DNA from: JBLHKS01 sp047620505
Lineage (GTDB): Bacteria; Verrucomicrobiota; Verrucomicrobiia; Verrucomicrobiales; DEV007
DNA length: 31,431 bases
Direction: 5' to 3'
NCBI GenBank assembly: GCA_047620505.1
Contig: JBLHKS010000070.1
Location: 1 to 31,431, forward strand
In this document: positions 24,013 to 31,431 of the stretch, in pieces
Numbering within the stretch: position 1 is the stretch's first letter
Layout of the letters: every line of letters starts with the position of its first letter
Position numbers and translations under genes: made by a program
Notes under the pieces: model-generated
What the model saw: the letters and a program-made list of their open reading frames with translations, nothing else
The model's database searches: none
Told to the model about the DNA's origin: nothing

Positions 24013-27000
24013 ATGCGCCTCGCGACTTTCAGCCTGATTTTTCTGCTCTCCAACGTCGGCACGAACGCGGCGGACTACGTCAGCGAGATCAAGCCAGTCT
24101 TGCAGGAGCGCTGTTATGCGTGCCACGGCGCGCTGAAGCAGAAGGCGGACCTGCGGGTCGACACCGCTGAGGGGATGCTGAAGGCGGGCGTGATCAAAAA
24201 TGGCGAGTTGCTGGCGAGGCTGACGTCGACGGATGAGGACGAGCGGATGCCGCCAGAGGCCGAACCGCTTTCGGCAGCGGAGATCGAGGCGATTCGCGCG
24301 TGGATTGCGGCCGGAGCGCCTGCACCGACTGACGAGCGCGCTGAGGACGATCCACGAGATCACTGGGCGTTCCAGCGGATCGAAAAGCCGGCGGTTCCGG
24401 ATGGCCAGAACCCGATCGATTTTTTCCTGACATCGAAGCACGCAGAACTCGGCCTGAAGCCGCAGCCGGAGGCCGGACGCGGTCTCGTGATCCGTCGGCT
24501 TTATCTCGATTTGATCGGCCTGCCGCCGACGCTCGACCAACTCGAAACGAAGGACAGCTTCGAGAAAATCACTCAGCAGCTGCTGGCGAGTCCGCAGCAC
24601 GGCGAGCGCTGGGGGCGGCACTGGATGGACATCTGGCGCTACTCGGATTGGTACGGTTTGAGCGCTCAAATTCGCAACAGTCAGAAGCACATTTGGCGTT
24701 GGCGCGATTGGATCGTGGATTCGCTGAATAACGACAAGGGCTACGATCGAATGGTGCTGGAAATGCTCGCCGGCGACGAGCTTGAGCCGGAAAATCCGGA
24801 CGTGATCGCGGGCACCGGTTTTCTGGCGCGGAATTATTATCTTTTCAATCGGACGACTTGGCTGGACGACACGATCGAGCACACGGGGAAGGCGTTTCTC
24901 GGTCTGACGCTGAATTGCGCGAAGTGTCACGACCACAAATACGATCCGATCGAGCAGAACGATTATTATCGCTTTCGCGCGATTTTTGAGCCGCACCAGG
25001 TTCGGCTCGATCCAATCCCCGGCGTTGTCGATTTTGAGAAGGACGGCCTGCCGCGCGTGTTCGACGATCACGTCGACGCCGAGACGTTTCTCCACGTTCG
25101 TGGCGACCCGAAAACGCCTGACAAGGACCACGCGATTGAGCCCGGCGTGCCCGTGATCCTCGCCAGTTTCGCGCCGGAGGCTAAGCCGATCGATTTGCCG
25201 GTTTCCGCGTGGGCACCGGGGACGCGCAAACGATTCCAGGATGACCTCGTCGCTGCCGCGAAGAAGCGGATCGAAGCGGCGCGCACGGCAGTCGAGAAAG
25301 CGCAGTCCGCGCCGAAGCCGAAAGTCGCCGAAGCCGTCAAGGCCGGCCCTGACACGAGCATAAAAGACGGGTTCGACGCAGCCCAGCCGGAAGTCTGGAA
25401 TGTCAGCGGAGAGGGCTGGAAATTCGAGGACGGAAAGCTGGTCCAGACTCAATCGTCGCGTGATGAGCAGTTCGTCCGCACCGCCGCCGATCACCCGCGA
25501 GACTTTGAAATCGTCCTCAAGTTCAAGACGACGGGCGGTGACACTTTCAAGTCGGTTGGCGTGCGTTTCGACGTGTCTAACGAAGGCAAAAACGCCCACA
25601 CGGTTTACACGAGCGCGCACGAATCCGGGCCGAAAGTCCAGGTCTCGCACAGCGTCGACGGAACCGCTTCCTATCCGACTAACGGCAAAGTGGCGAGGCC
25701 GATCGTGGTCGGCGAAGATTGCGAATTGCGGGTCCAGGCGCGCGAGCAGCTGCTGAACGTCAGTCTGAACGGCGAGTTCCTTTTAGCCTTCAATTTGCCG
25801 ATCAGGATGACTGGAAAAATTGAGCTTTTCGCCTTCGACGCGACAGCCGAATTTGATTCGATCGATGTCAGCCCTCTGGCTTCGGATACCGAACTTAAGT
25901 CAGCCGGGACGGTCGCGGAAAAGCCGAAAACTTCGCTCGAAGTCGCCGAAGCCAGGGTCGTCGCGGCCGAAGCCGAGTTGAATTCGATCCAAGCCAGAAT
26001 CGCCGCCGACAACGCCGTGATTCTCGGCCAGGGCGATGCCGAACCCGCTAAACTCGCGGCCGCAAAAGCCGAACGGGCGTTCGCCGCCGCCAAAACCCGA
26101 GCCGCTCACCTCGAGAAGCCGGCAGACGCGAAACTCAAGACGGCCTTCGAAAACGCGGAGAAGGCGTTGACTAACGAAGACACAAAATACACCTCGATTC
26201 GGGGCAGTTTCAAAGCGCTGGAAACGCCCGAGCACAAGGAGCCTCATTACGCCGCGACCTACGCCAAAACCAGTACGGGCCGACGTCTCGCGCTGGCGAA
26301 ATGGATGGTCGATCGCGAAAATCCGCTAACCGCTCGTGTTGCCGTGAACCACATTTGGACGCGTCATTTCGGCGAGCCGCTGGTCGAATCTGTCTTCGAT
26401 TTCGGCCGCCGCGCGAAGCTCCCGGATCACGCTGAGCTCCTCGATTTTCTCGCCGTTGAGCTGATCGAATCCGGCTGGAGCATGAAGCATCTTCACGAAC
26501 TGATCGTCACCTCGCGCGCCTACCGCTTGGGTACCTCCAACCTCGGCGCGGATCCTGACACGTTCGCCAAAGACCCGACGAATCGATTTTATTGGCGGAT
26601 GAATTCGCGCCGAATGGAATCCCAGGTCGTTCGCGATTCGCTCCTCCAACTCGCCGCTCAACTCGACCCCGCGATGGGCGGTCCATCGATCGAACCCGCG
26701 CCCGATGCGCGCCGCCGTGGTTTGTATTTCAAGCACTCCAGAGATCATTCGAATCTCCTTCACGCGATGTTCGACGACGCCAATCATCTCGCCTGCTATC
26801 GCCGAAGCCAGAGCGTGGTCCCGCAGCAGGCGCTCGCGCTTTCGAACAGCAAATTGTCGATCGACATGGCTCAGCAGCTGCTGACTCAACTCGGTGAAAT
26901 CGAGTCCAACGACGCCTTCGCCGCGCGCGCCTTTGAAGCGCTCCTCTGCCGCCAGCCAAGCGATCCAGAAATGGTCGAGTGTCGAACTTTTTTCTCCGAA

Positions 27001-27090
27001 ATGGCGGCTTTGTCAGGGGACCAGGCTCGCGTTCGTGCGCGCTTCGTCCACGCTTTGCTGAATCACAACGATTTCGTGACGATCCGCTGA
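24013..27090 (+). CDS. PSCyt1-PSCyt2-PSD1 protein with internal LamG-like domain
   Basis: The start at 24013 (MRLATFSLIFLLSNVGTNAA, a signal peptide) is preferred over upstream frames because of the purine-rich aagggggg before it; 1025 residues. An N-terminal cytochrome-like domain has CYACH (Cys34, Cys37, His38) and the ERMPPEAEPLS segment. PSCyt2 (about 130-370) contains RRLYLDLIGLPPT, RWGRHWMDIWRYSDWYG and a second haem-like motif, CAKCHDHKYDP (Cys302, Cys305, His306). Residues about 440-635 are an inserted concanavalin/LamG-like domain of the type seen in 3-keto-disaccharide hydrolases (IKDGFDAAQPEVW, GKIELFAFDATAEFDSI). Coiled coil follows, and PSD1 (about 750-1020) begins near RRLALAKWMVDRENPLTARVAVN. 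These proteins are periplasmic and linked to polysaccharide catabolism; the exact reaction is unknown. The usual DUF1501 partner is not adjacent. Confidence 0.93.
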   Translation: MRLATFSLIFLLSNVGTNAADYVSEIKPVLQERCYACHGALKQKADLRVDTAEGMLKAGVIKNGELLARLTSTDEDERMPPEAEPLSAAEIEAIRAWIAAGAPAPTDERAEDDPRDHWAFQRIEKPAVPDGQNPIDFFLTSKHAELGLKPQPEAGRGLVIRRLYLDLIGLPPTLDQLETKDSFEKITQQLLASPQHGERWGRHWMDIWRYSDWYGLSAQIRNSQKHIWRWRDWIVDSLNNDKGYDRMVLEMLAGDELEPENPDVIAGTGFLARNYYLFNRTTWLDDTIEHTGKAFLGLTLNCAKCHDHKYDPIEQNDYYRFRAIFEPHQVRLDPIPGVVDFEKDGLPRVFDDHVDAETFLHVRGDPKTPDKDHAIEPGVPVILASFAPEAKPIDLPVSAWAPGTRKRFQDDLVAAAKKRIEAARTAVEKAQSAPKPKVAEAVKAGPDTSIKDGFDAAQPEVWNVSGEGWKFEDGKLVQTQSSRDEQFVRTAADHPRDFEIVLKFKTTGGDTFKSVGVRFDVSNEGKNAHTVYTSAHESGPKVQVSHSVDGTASYPTNGKVARPIVVGEDCELRVQAREQLLNVSLNGEFLLAFNLPIRMTGKIELFAFDATAEFDSIDVSPLASDTELKSAGTVAEKPKTSLEVAEARVVAAEAELNSIQARIAADNAVILGQGDAEPAKLAAAKAERAFAAAKTRAAHLEKPADAKLKTAFENAEKALTNEDTKYTSIRGSFKALETPEHKEPHYAATYAKTSTGRRLALAKWMVDRENPLTARVAVNHIWTRHFGEPLVESVFDFGRRAKLPDHAELLDFLAVELIESGWSMKHLHELIVTSRAYRLGTSNLGADPDTFAKDPTNRFYWRMNSRRMESQVVRDSLLQLAAQLDPAMGGPSIEPAPDARRRGLYFKHSRDHSNLLHAMFDDANHLACYRRSQSVVPQQALALSNSKLSIDMAQQLLTQLGEIESNDAFAARAFEALLCRQPSDPEMVECRTFFSEMAALSGDQARVRARFVHALLNHNDFVTIR
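24574..24585. repeat. Palindrome CAGCAGCTGCTG, copy 10
   Basis: Exact copy in the PSCyt2 region of the PSD1 gene, Gln-Gln-Leu-Leu phase (TQQLLAS). Confidence 0.85.
26872..26883. repeat. Palindrome CAGCAGCTGCTG, copy 11
   Basis: Exact copy in the PSD1 domain, Gln-Gln-Leu-Leu phase (AQQLLTQ). Confidence 0.85.
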
Positions 27091-27098
27091 ATTTAACG

Positions 27099-29993
27099 TC
27101 AAGCCTCGAACAGCGACGCAACGTCGGTCGCCTCGAACTTCAGCTTCGCATTGCCGGTTCCGCTCAGAATTCCCTCGGCCAACTCCGCTTTCCTCTTCTG
27201 CATCTCGACGATCTTTTCTTCGACCGTGCCTTCGGCGATCATTTTGTAGACGAAAACCGGGTTCTTCTGCCCGATCCGGTAAGCGCGATCGGTCGCCTGA
27301 TTTTCAACCGCCGGGTTCCACCAGGGATCGTAGTGAATCACGGTGTCCGCTTCCGTCAGGTTGAGGCCGACCCCGCCGGCGCGCAGGCTGATGAGAAAAA
27401 TAGGGACCTTGCCGGATTGAAACGCATCGACGCAGGCTCCGCGGTCGCGAGTCTGTCCGGTTAGCGTAATGAATTTCAACGCGGCATCGCGAAGTTCCTG
27501 CTCAATCAATTCCAACATGCTGGTAAACTGAGAGAAAATCAGGATGCGCCGGCCGTCAGCGATCATGCCAGGGACGAGGTCCATCAGTTCCATCAATTTT
27601 CCGGAATCAGTCCGTTTTAGGCCTTGTTCCTTGAGTCGGGCTAACCGCGGATCGCAGCAAATCTGACGGAGACGCATCAGGGCGTCGAGAATCACGATTT
27701 GTGAACGGGCAAGGCCGCGCTCGGCGATCTCACTCTGGACTTTTTCATGCATCGCAACGCGGATGCTTTCGTAAATATCGCGTTGGCGCTCAGCCATCTG
27801 GATCGGATGATTGATCTCAGTTTTGGGCGGTAATTCTTTGACGACTTCGCTCTTTTTCCGGCGGAGCAGAAACGGCCGGACACGGCGCTGGAGGACCTCA
27901 GCCATCGCTTCGCTTCCATCGATTTCGATCGGCGCGCGAAACTGTCGTCGAAAGGATTCGGCGTCGCCAAGGAATCCGGGCATGAGGAAATTGAAGAGAG
28001 ACCAGAGTTCGCCGAGATGGTTTTCCACGGGCGTTCCGGTCAGGCAAAGCCGCTGTTTCGCGCGCATCGAGCCCAACACTTTCGTCACCTTCGAATCCGG
28101 GTTCTTGATGAACTGAGCCTCGTCGAGAATGATCCATGAATATTCGCGTTCGAGATGACGTTCGATGTCGCGCCGCGCAGACCCGTAAGTCGTCAAGACC
28201 ACGTCTGCGGTGTCGATCACTCGAAAGTAGCGATGCCGATCGGAGCCGTGAAGCGTTAGGACGGTGAAGTGCGGCGCGAACTTGTGAATTTCGTTTTCCC
28301 AGTTCTGCATCAGGCTCGTCGGCGCGATGATCAGCGCGGCTACTTCGAGCCGGTTCGCGTTTTTTTCGGCGACGAGATGGGCGATGGTCTGAAGAGTTTT
28401 GCCGAGCCCCATGTCGTCAGCCAGCACACCGCCGATTTCGTGTTCGGCGAGGAACTGAAGCCAGGCGAGACCCAGCTTTTGATAGTCTCGAAGCGTCGCG
28501 CGGAGACCAGGCGGGTCAGCAGCTGCTGGTTCAATCGAGATTCCGTCCTGGAGAATTTTCGCAGTCTCGCGGAGGCCGTGCGAGAGCCCTGGCGTCGGCG
28601 GAAGATCGAAGGCTTCGGCCAACTCAGCGGCACGGAGTGCACCGACTCGGAGTTTACCATCCAGCTCGAATGGGTCGTTGTCGTAGAGCTCGAAAATTCG
28701 CCGAATGATGTCGTAAAATCGCTCGCCGCTGAAGACATGCGTTATGCCAGCGGCCGTCGGAACGAAAAACACCTGGGGCTCTAACAAACCTCGAATCTGG
28801 TCCGCGGTCAGGCCCGAATGTCGGCGCAGAAGATCGTGAACGAGCGGCAGCAGATTGATTTTTCCGCCGTCGACGACGATGCCGGCTTCGAACTCGAACC
28901 AACCCTGCTTGTCGTCGTCCTCGCGCAGCTCGCAGAATTCGTCGTCCGTTCTCGCGATCGCGATGTCGCGGCCGCCGTCGAATTGAAACTTCCAGCCGCG
29001 AGCTTCGAGGTCAGACTTCGTTCCGGCCAGAAAATGAAACCAGACTTTCGGCTCGTCGATCGGTCCGGCGAAATCATGACGGGCATCGCCCAGATCGTAA
29101 CCGGGGAGCACGGAATTCAAGTCGAACAGCCCAAGCCCTCCTAACCATTTTGCCTCACGAGTTTCCAAAGCCGTGTCGCGCCGGATTTCGAGAACTTCGC
29201 CGTCAACAACCTGAGTGGCCGCGCGCGCTGCCGAGCGGTAACGCAGACGCTCGCCCTTGTATTCGAACCACAGCTCGCCAACGTAAAGCTCGACCGGAGC
29301 CAACCCCTCGCGCTTCGGCGTAAAATCGCGGCGCCGAATGTTGAGGCAGGGCGTCGGTTTGACATCGCGAAGCACCCGGCGCTCGATCGTTGGTGGTGCC
29401 GGCGGCGAGCAATCCGGGTAACGATTGGTTAAGTCGTTAAAAAACTCGGCTGCTGCGAGCGATTCCAGTCTGTCGGGCTCAACCCAGCTGCAAGCCAAAC
29501 CGTCCGGATATCCGCAGTCAACTTCCGCGATCACCCCGGTTGATTCGTCGATCGCCAGGACCGGAGCGGTCGCCGCGATTCGCAATTCGCCGGGTAGCTG
29601 AATCGTCGGTCGCTGCGAAGTCGCGTCCAGCAGCTGCCAGCAGAGAATTCCGCGCACCGGCGTGCCACTCCAGCTCAGCCGCAGGTCGGAACCCCACCAG
29701 GTGCAGCGCTCGGTTTCGACCATCTCGCGAACGAGCTCAGAGCCGTCCTTGCCGGTCAGCATGATCGTTTCCTGCTCGCGGGTCGCGCTCATGTAGAGGC
29801 GCATCAGAATCCTTCGATCGGCACCGTTGAGGAAGTCGCGTTGGAGCAGTTTTTCGAGGTTCGATTTCTGATAGGGCGAGCCGTTTCGCGGGCGAGTTCC
29901 AGCTGGAAACTGGAAACGACAAGCCAGCGCCGTCGAACCCGGAATGGGAGCGATGACGTAGCCAAATTGACGTTCCTGAGCGGCAGCCTGCAT
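27099..29993 (-). CDS. SNF2-family DEAD/DEAH helicase-like ATPase
   Basis: 964 residues. The C-terminal 470 residues are a Swi2/Snf2 motor: motif I ADDMGLGKT, motif Ia IIAPTSLMQNW, motif II DEAQ (in ILDEAQFIKN), motif III LTGTPVENHLGELWSL, motif V LRAGGVGLNLTEADTVIHYD and motif VI QATDRAYRIGQ. The N-terminal half (about 30-480) resembles bacterial SNF2-associated regions, but I see no SWIM zinc finger. The frame is open only about 30 nt upstream of the ATG, so no longer N-terminus is available on this strand. Such proteins translocate on double-stranded DNA and remodel protein-DNA complexes; bacterial roles include RNA polymerase recycling and phage defence. No defence partner gene is adjacent, so a housekeeping role is as likely. 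It converges on the PSD1 gene with 8 bases between stops. Confidence 0.92.
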   Translation of the reverse strand: MQAAAQERQFGYVIAPIPGSTALACRFQFPAGTRPRNGSPYQKSNLEKLLQRDFLNGADRRILMRLYMSATREQETIMLTGKDGSELVREMVETERCTWWGSDLRLSWSGTPVRGILCWQLLDATSQRPTIQLPGELRIAATAPVLAIDESTGVIAEVDCGYPDGLACSWVEPDRLESLAAAEFFNDLTNRYPDCSPPAPPTIERRVLRDVKPTPCLNIRRRDFTPKREGLAPVELYVGELWFEYKGERLRYRSAARAATQVVDGEVLEIRRDTALETREAKWLGGLGLFDLNSVLPGYDLGDARHDFAGPIDEPKVWFHFLAGTKSDLEARGWKFQFDGGRDIAIARTDDEFCELREDDDKQGWFEFEAGIVVDGGKINLLPLVHDLLRRHSGLTADQIRGLLEPQVFFVPTAAGITHVFSGERFYDIIRRIFELYDNDPFELDGKLRVGALRAAELAEAFDLPPTPGLSHGLRETAKILQDGISIEPAAADPPGLRATLRDYQKLGLAWLQFLAEHEIGGVLADDMGLGKTLQTIAHLVAEKNANRLEVAALIIAPTSLMQNWENEIHKFAPHFTVLTLHGSDRHRYFRVIDTADVVLTTYGSARRDIERHLEREYSWIILDEAQFIKNPDSKVTKVLGSMRAKQRLCLTGTPVENHLGELWSLFNFLMPGFLGDAESFRRQFRAPIEIDGSEAMAEVLQRRVRPFLLRRKKSEVVKELPPKTEINHPIQMAERQRDIYESIRVAMHEKVQSEIAERGLARSQIVILDALMRLRQICCDPRLARLKEQGLKRTDSGKLMELMDLVPGMIADGRRILIFSQFTSMLELIEQELRDAALKFITLTGQTRDRGACVDAFQSGKVPIFLISLRAGGVGLNLTEADTVIHYDPWWNPAVENQATDRAYRIGQKNPVFVYKMIAEGTVEEKIVEMQKRKAELAEGILSGTGNAKLKFEATDVASLFEA
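28517..28528. repeat. Palindrome CAGCAGCTGCTG, copy 12
   Basis: Exact copy in the minus-strand SNF2 gene just before the motor domain, Ala-Ala-Ala phase (EPAAADP). Confidence 0.85.
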
Positions 29994-30020
29994 TAACCCT
30001 GACAGATTCCCAATTCGTCG

Positions 30021-30077
30021 CCGTTTTCAAACGGCAATCAAGGGCTGAGTCGATCGATTTGAATCGTGATTGCCGTT
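30021..30077. promoter_or_regulatory. Nested inverted repeats in the divergent helicase/GNAT promoter region
   Basis: CCGTTT-TC-AAACGG (30021-30034) is a 6-bp stem hairpin. Overlapping it, AACGGCAATCA (30030-30040) is perfectly complementary to TGATTGCCGTT (30067-30077) across a 26-nt loop. The two pairings are mutually exclusive. They lie in the 133-bp gap between the divergent starts at 29993 and 30127. An operator or RNA leader structure is possible; function is inference. Confidence 0.45.
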
Positions 30078-30126
30078 CGCCAGGAATTGATGTCGATTGC
30101 TCGACCTCCCCTACCCTCTCCAAAAA

Positions 30127-31317
30127 ATGAAATGGTTCGCGCGTCTCGCAACTCCTGAGGACGTTCCAGCGTTGGAAAAGTTGATCCCGATTTCGGCTCA
30201 CGCCCTGCAACGAGATCACTACTCAGCCAAACAAATCGAAGCGGCGATGGGCCCGGTTTTTGGCGTCGATGCTCAGCTGATCAAGGACCGCACTTTCTAC
30301 GTGGTCGAGGATTCCGGCCAGATCATCGGATGCGGTGGATGGAGCCGGCGAGCTTCGAAGTTTGGCGGCGACGAGGCTCGCGCCGAACCGGATCCGGAGC
30401 TGGACCCGAAGGTCGACGCGGCTCGCGTCAGGGCATTTTTCATCGATCCGAAGCACGCGAGGCGCGGTGTCGGGAGTGCGATCATGGCGACTTGTGAGGA
30501 GGCGATTCACGACGCGGGATTTTCGCGAGTCGAGATTGTCGCGACCCTCTCAGGCGAGCCGCTCTACGCAAAATTCGGCTACGAAACGATTGAGCGTTTC
30601 GGCATCCCGCTGGACGGCGCGCCGGACCTCCCAGCGGCGAGAATGACGAAGCAGATCGACGTCGGCGTTCCCCAAGTCGTTTCTACCCAGGACGGCTACG
30701 ACGCGTGGTCGGAATTTTACGATGACGAGAACAATCCGCTCGTCACAATCGAGGCCGAACTCGTCCAGCAGCTGCTGGGTGAAGTCGATGGAATCAGCGT
30801 CGCCGACGTCGGCTGCGGAACCGGTCGCCACGCACTTGAGCTGGCCGCGCAAGGCGCTAACGTAACGGCTGTCGATTTCTCTGAAGGCATGCTCGACAAA
30901 GCTCGCTCCAAACCAGGCGCGGAAGCCGTGAATTGGGTTCAGCACGATCTCCAAACCGGCCTTCCATTTGCAGACGCGAGCTTCGACCGGGTGATCAGCT
31001 GCCTCGTTTTTGATCATGTCAGGAATCTCGATTTTGCGATGGGCGAGATGCGGCGGGTCTGTCGCCCGAGCGGCTTCCTCGTCATCTCAACCTTCCACCC
31101 GTTTCTCAACTTGCGCGGCTCCCAGGCTCGGTTCATCGATCGCAAAACTGGCCAGCGAATCCAGCCAGCAAGCGTCGAGCACGACATTTCGGCTTACGTC
31201 CTCGCCGCCAATCGAGCAGGGCTGAGCATCGAAGAAATGAGCGAGCATCGGGTCGACGAAGCTCTTGCCGAAAAATCGCCCAGGTCCCGAAAATACCTCG
31301 GCTGGCCCTGCTCTTGA
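30127..31317 (+). CDS. GNAT acetyltransferase fused to class I SAM-dependent methyltransferase
   Basis: The start at 30127 (MKWFARLATPEDVPALEKLI) is chosen because the GNAT fold begins directly there; a GTG/TTG-type start at 30097 adds 10 residues of no family character. The product has 396 residues. Residues 3-175 are a GNAT domain with the acetyl-CoA loop ARRGVGSAI (111-119) and the late SGEPLYAKFGYE motif. After a short linker, residues 190-396 are a type-11 methyltransferase: motif I ADVGCGTGRHALELA (226-240), VTAVDFSEGMLDKAR (motif II acidic Asp250) and ISCLVFDHVRN. Both halves keep their cofactor motifs. The substrate is unknown, and acetylation and methylation of the same small amine or protein is a natural guess only. 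A frameshift-free single frame makes this a real fusion. Confidence 0.88.
   Translation: MKWFARLATPEDVPALEKLIPISAHALQRDHYSAKQIEAAMGPVFGVDAQLIKDRTFYVVEDSGQIIGCGGWSRRASKFGGDEARAEPDPELDPKVDAARVRAFFIDPKHARRGVGSAIMATCEEAIHDAGFSRVEIVATLSGEPLYAKFGYETIERFGIPLDGAPDLPAARMTKQIDVGVPQVVSTQDGYDAWSEFYDDENNPLVTIEAELVQQLLGEVDGISVADVGCGTGRHALELAAQGANVTAVDFSEGMLDKARSKPGAEAVNWVQHDLQTGLPFADASFDRVISCLVFDHVRNLDFAMGEMRRVCRPSGFLVISTFHPFLNLRGSQARFIDRKTGQRIQPASVEHDISAYVLAANRAGLSIEEMSEHRVDEALAEKSPRSRKYLGWPCS
30766..30777. repeat. Palindrome CAGCAGCTGCTG, copy 13
   Basis: Exact copy and flanked 14-mer in the GNAT-methyltransferase gene near the domain junction, Gln-Gln-Leu-Leu phase (VQQLLGE). Confidence 0.85.
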
Positions 31318-31431
31318 TGATGCGACTCCAGCCGAAATGAGATAAAGTTCAGCGACCATTCAAAAAACCTCTAGACATGTGAACACATCTTATTTAGGAT
31401 CGGTGAACTTTTAAACACCATCATGTCTGCA
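31318..31431 (+). promoter_or_regulatory. AT-rich putative promoter region and start of a further gene
   Basis: The last 114 bases are clearly AT-richer than the coding regions. They hold an inverted repeat, ATGTG-AA-CACAT (31377-31388), and a second GTGAAC at 31403. An ATG at 31423 (reading Met-Ser-Ala to the window end) could start a gene, but nothing about its product can be said. Confidence 0.3.

Noticed and set aside
23869..25650. Long minus-strand open frame (593 codons) opposite the PSD1 gene
   Set aside because: It is rich in Arg and has no domain motif. It lies fully opposite a gene with clear PSCyt1/PSCyt2 motifs, so it is a GC-rich shadow frame.
27099..29993. SNF2 protein as part of a DISARM- or Zorya-like defence island
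   Set aside because: No adjacent methylase, PLD nuclease, DUF1998 or motor genes. The neighbours are a PSD1 protein and a GNAT-methyltransferase whose methyltransferase is of a small-molecule type.
1..31431. CRISPR arrays, tRNA or rRNA genes, intact insertion sequences
   Set aside because: No regularly spaced repeats, no cloverleaf-type sequences, no rRNA-like blocks and no transposase reading frame were seen.

Overview
The window looks like a chromosomal segment of a GC-rich Verrucomicrobiota- or Planctomycetota-type bacterium. The marker families are a Tat-signalled DUF1501 protein, a PSCyt1/PSCyt2/PSD1 protein, a WD40 protein with a planctomycete-type cytochrome c domain, and an ECF sigma factor next to a zinc-ribbon Ser/Thr kinase. 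Most genes lack a strong Shine-Dalgarno sequence and are closely packed, with tight convergent ends and ATGA/GTGA overlaps.

Layout. 1-2372: HEAT-repeat protein with two cyclic-nucleotide-binding domains, possibly cut by the window edge. 2369-3001: N-terminal half of a carboxynorspermidine dehydrogenase (CASDH). 2955-4879 (minus): BlaI-type repressor and an M56 (BlaR1-like) protein fused to the start of an N-acetylmuramoyl-L-alanine amidase. 5043-5560: toxin-antitoxin pair. 5561-7456: decayed, phage-like fragments around an AT-richer membrane-protein gene. 7511-10529: ECF sigma factor and Ser/Thr kinase. 10548-17305: secreted unknown protein, cytochrome c/WD40 protein, VapBC pair and DUF1501 protein. 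17320-22463: exported lactonase-fold protein, then a TctC-TctB-TctA tricarboxylate transporter and a secreted protein. 22470-23073 (minus): C-terminal half of CASDH. 23074-23832: the rest of the amidase plus an M23 domain. 24013-31317: PSD1 protein, SNF2 helicase, and a GNAT-methyltransferase fusion.

The main result is a clean inversion of about 20.07 kb between 2992 and 23073. Flipping it back in silico restores two genes at once: CASDH (2369-2991 joined to the reverse complement of 23064-22470, 1218 nt, 405 aa) and a three-domain M56-amidase-M23 protein. Each junction carries one copy of two different 9-mers, GATTTTCTG and CTGTTCTTG, in opposite order. This is the pattern left by two 9-nt staggered cuts that were filled in. 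The restored M56-amidase-M23 gene also carries an 11-bp tandem duplication (23612-23633) that frameshifts the M23 domain, so it is damaged twice.

The second result is a dispersed perfect palindrome, CAGCAGCTGCTG, with 13 exact copies and at least 7 single-mismatch copies. It is read in all three codon phases (Gln-Gln-Leu-Leu, Ala-Ala-Ala, Ser-Ser-Cys) and occurs once between genes. It behaves like a highly iterated DNA-level motif, in the manner of cyanobacterial HIP1. I do not know it as a described element. No tRNA, rRNA, CRISPR array or intact insertion sequence was found.
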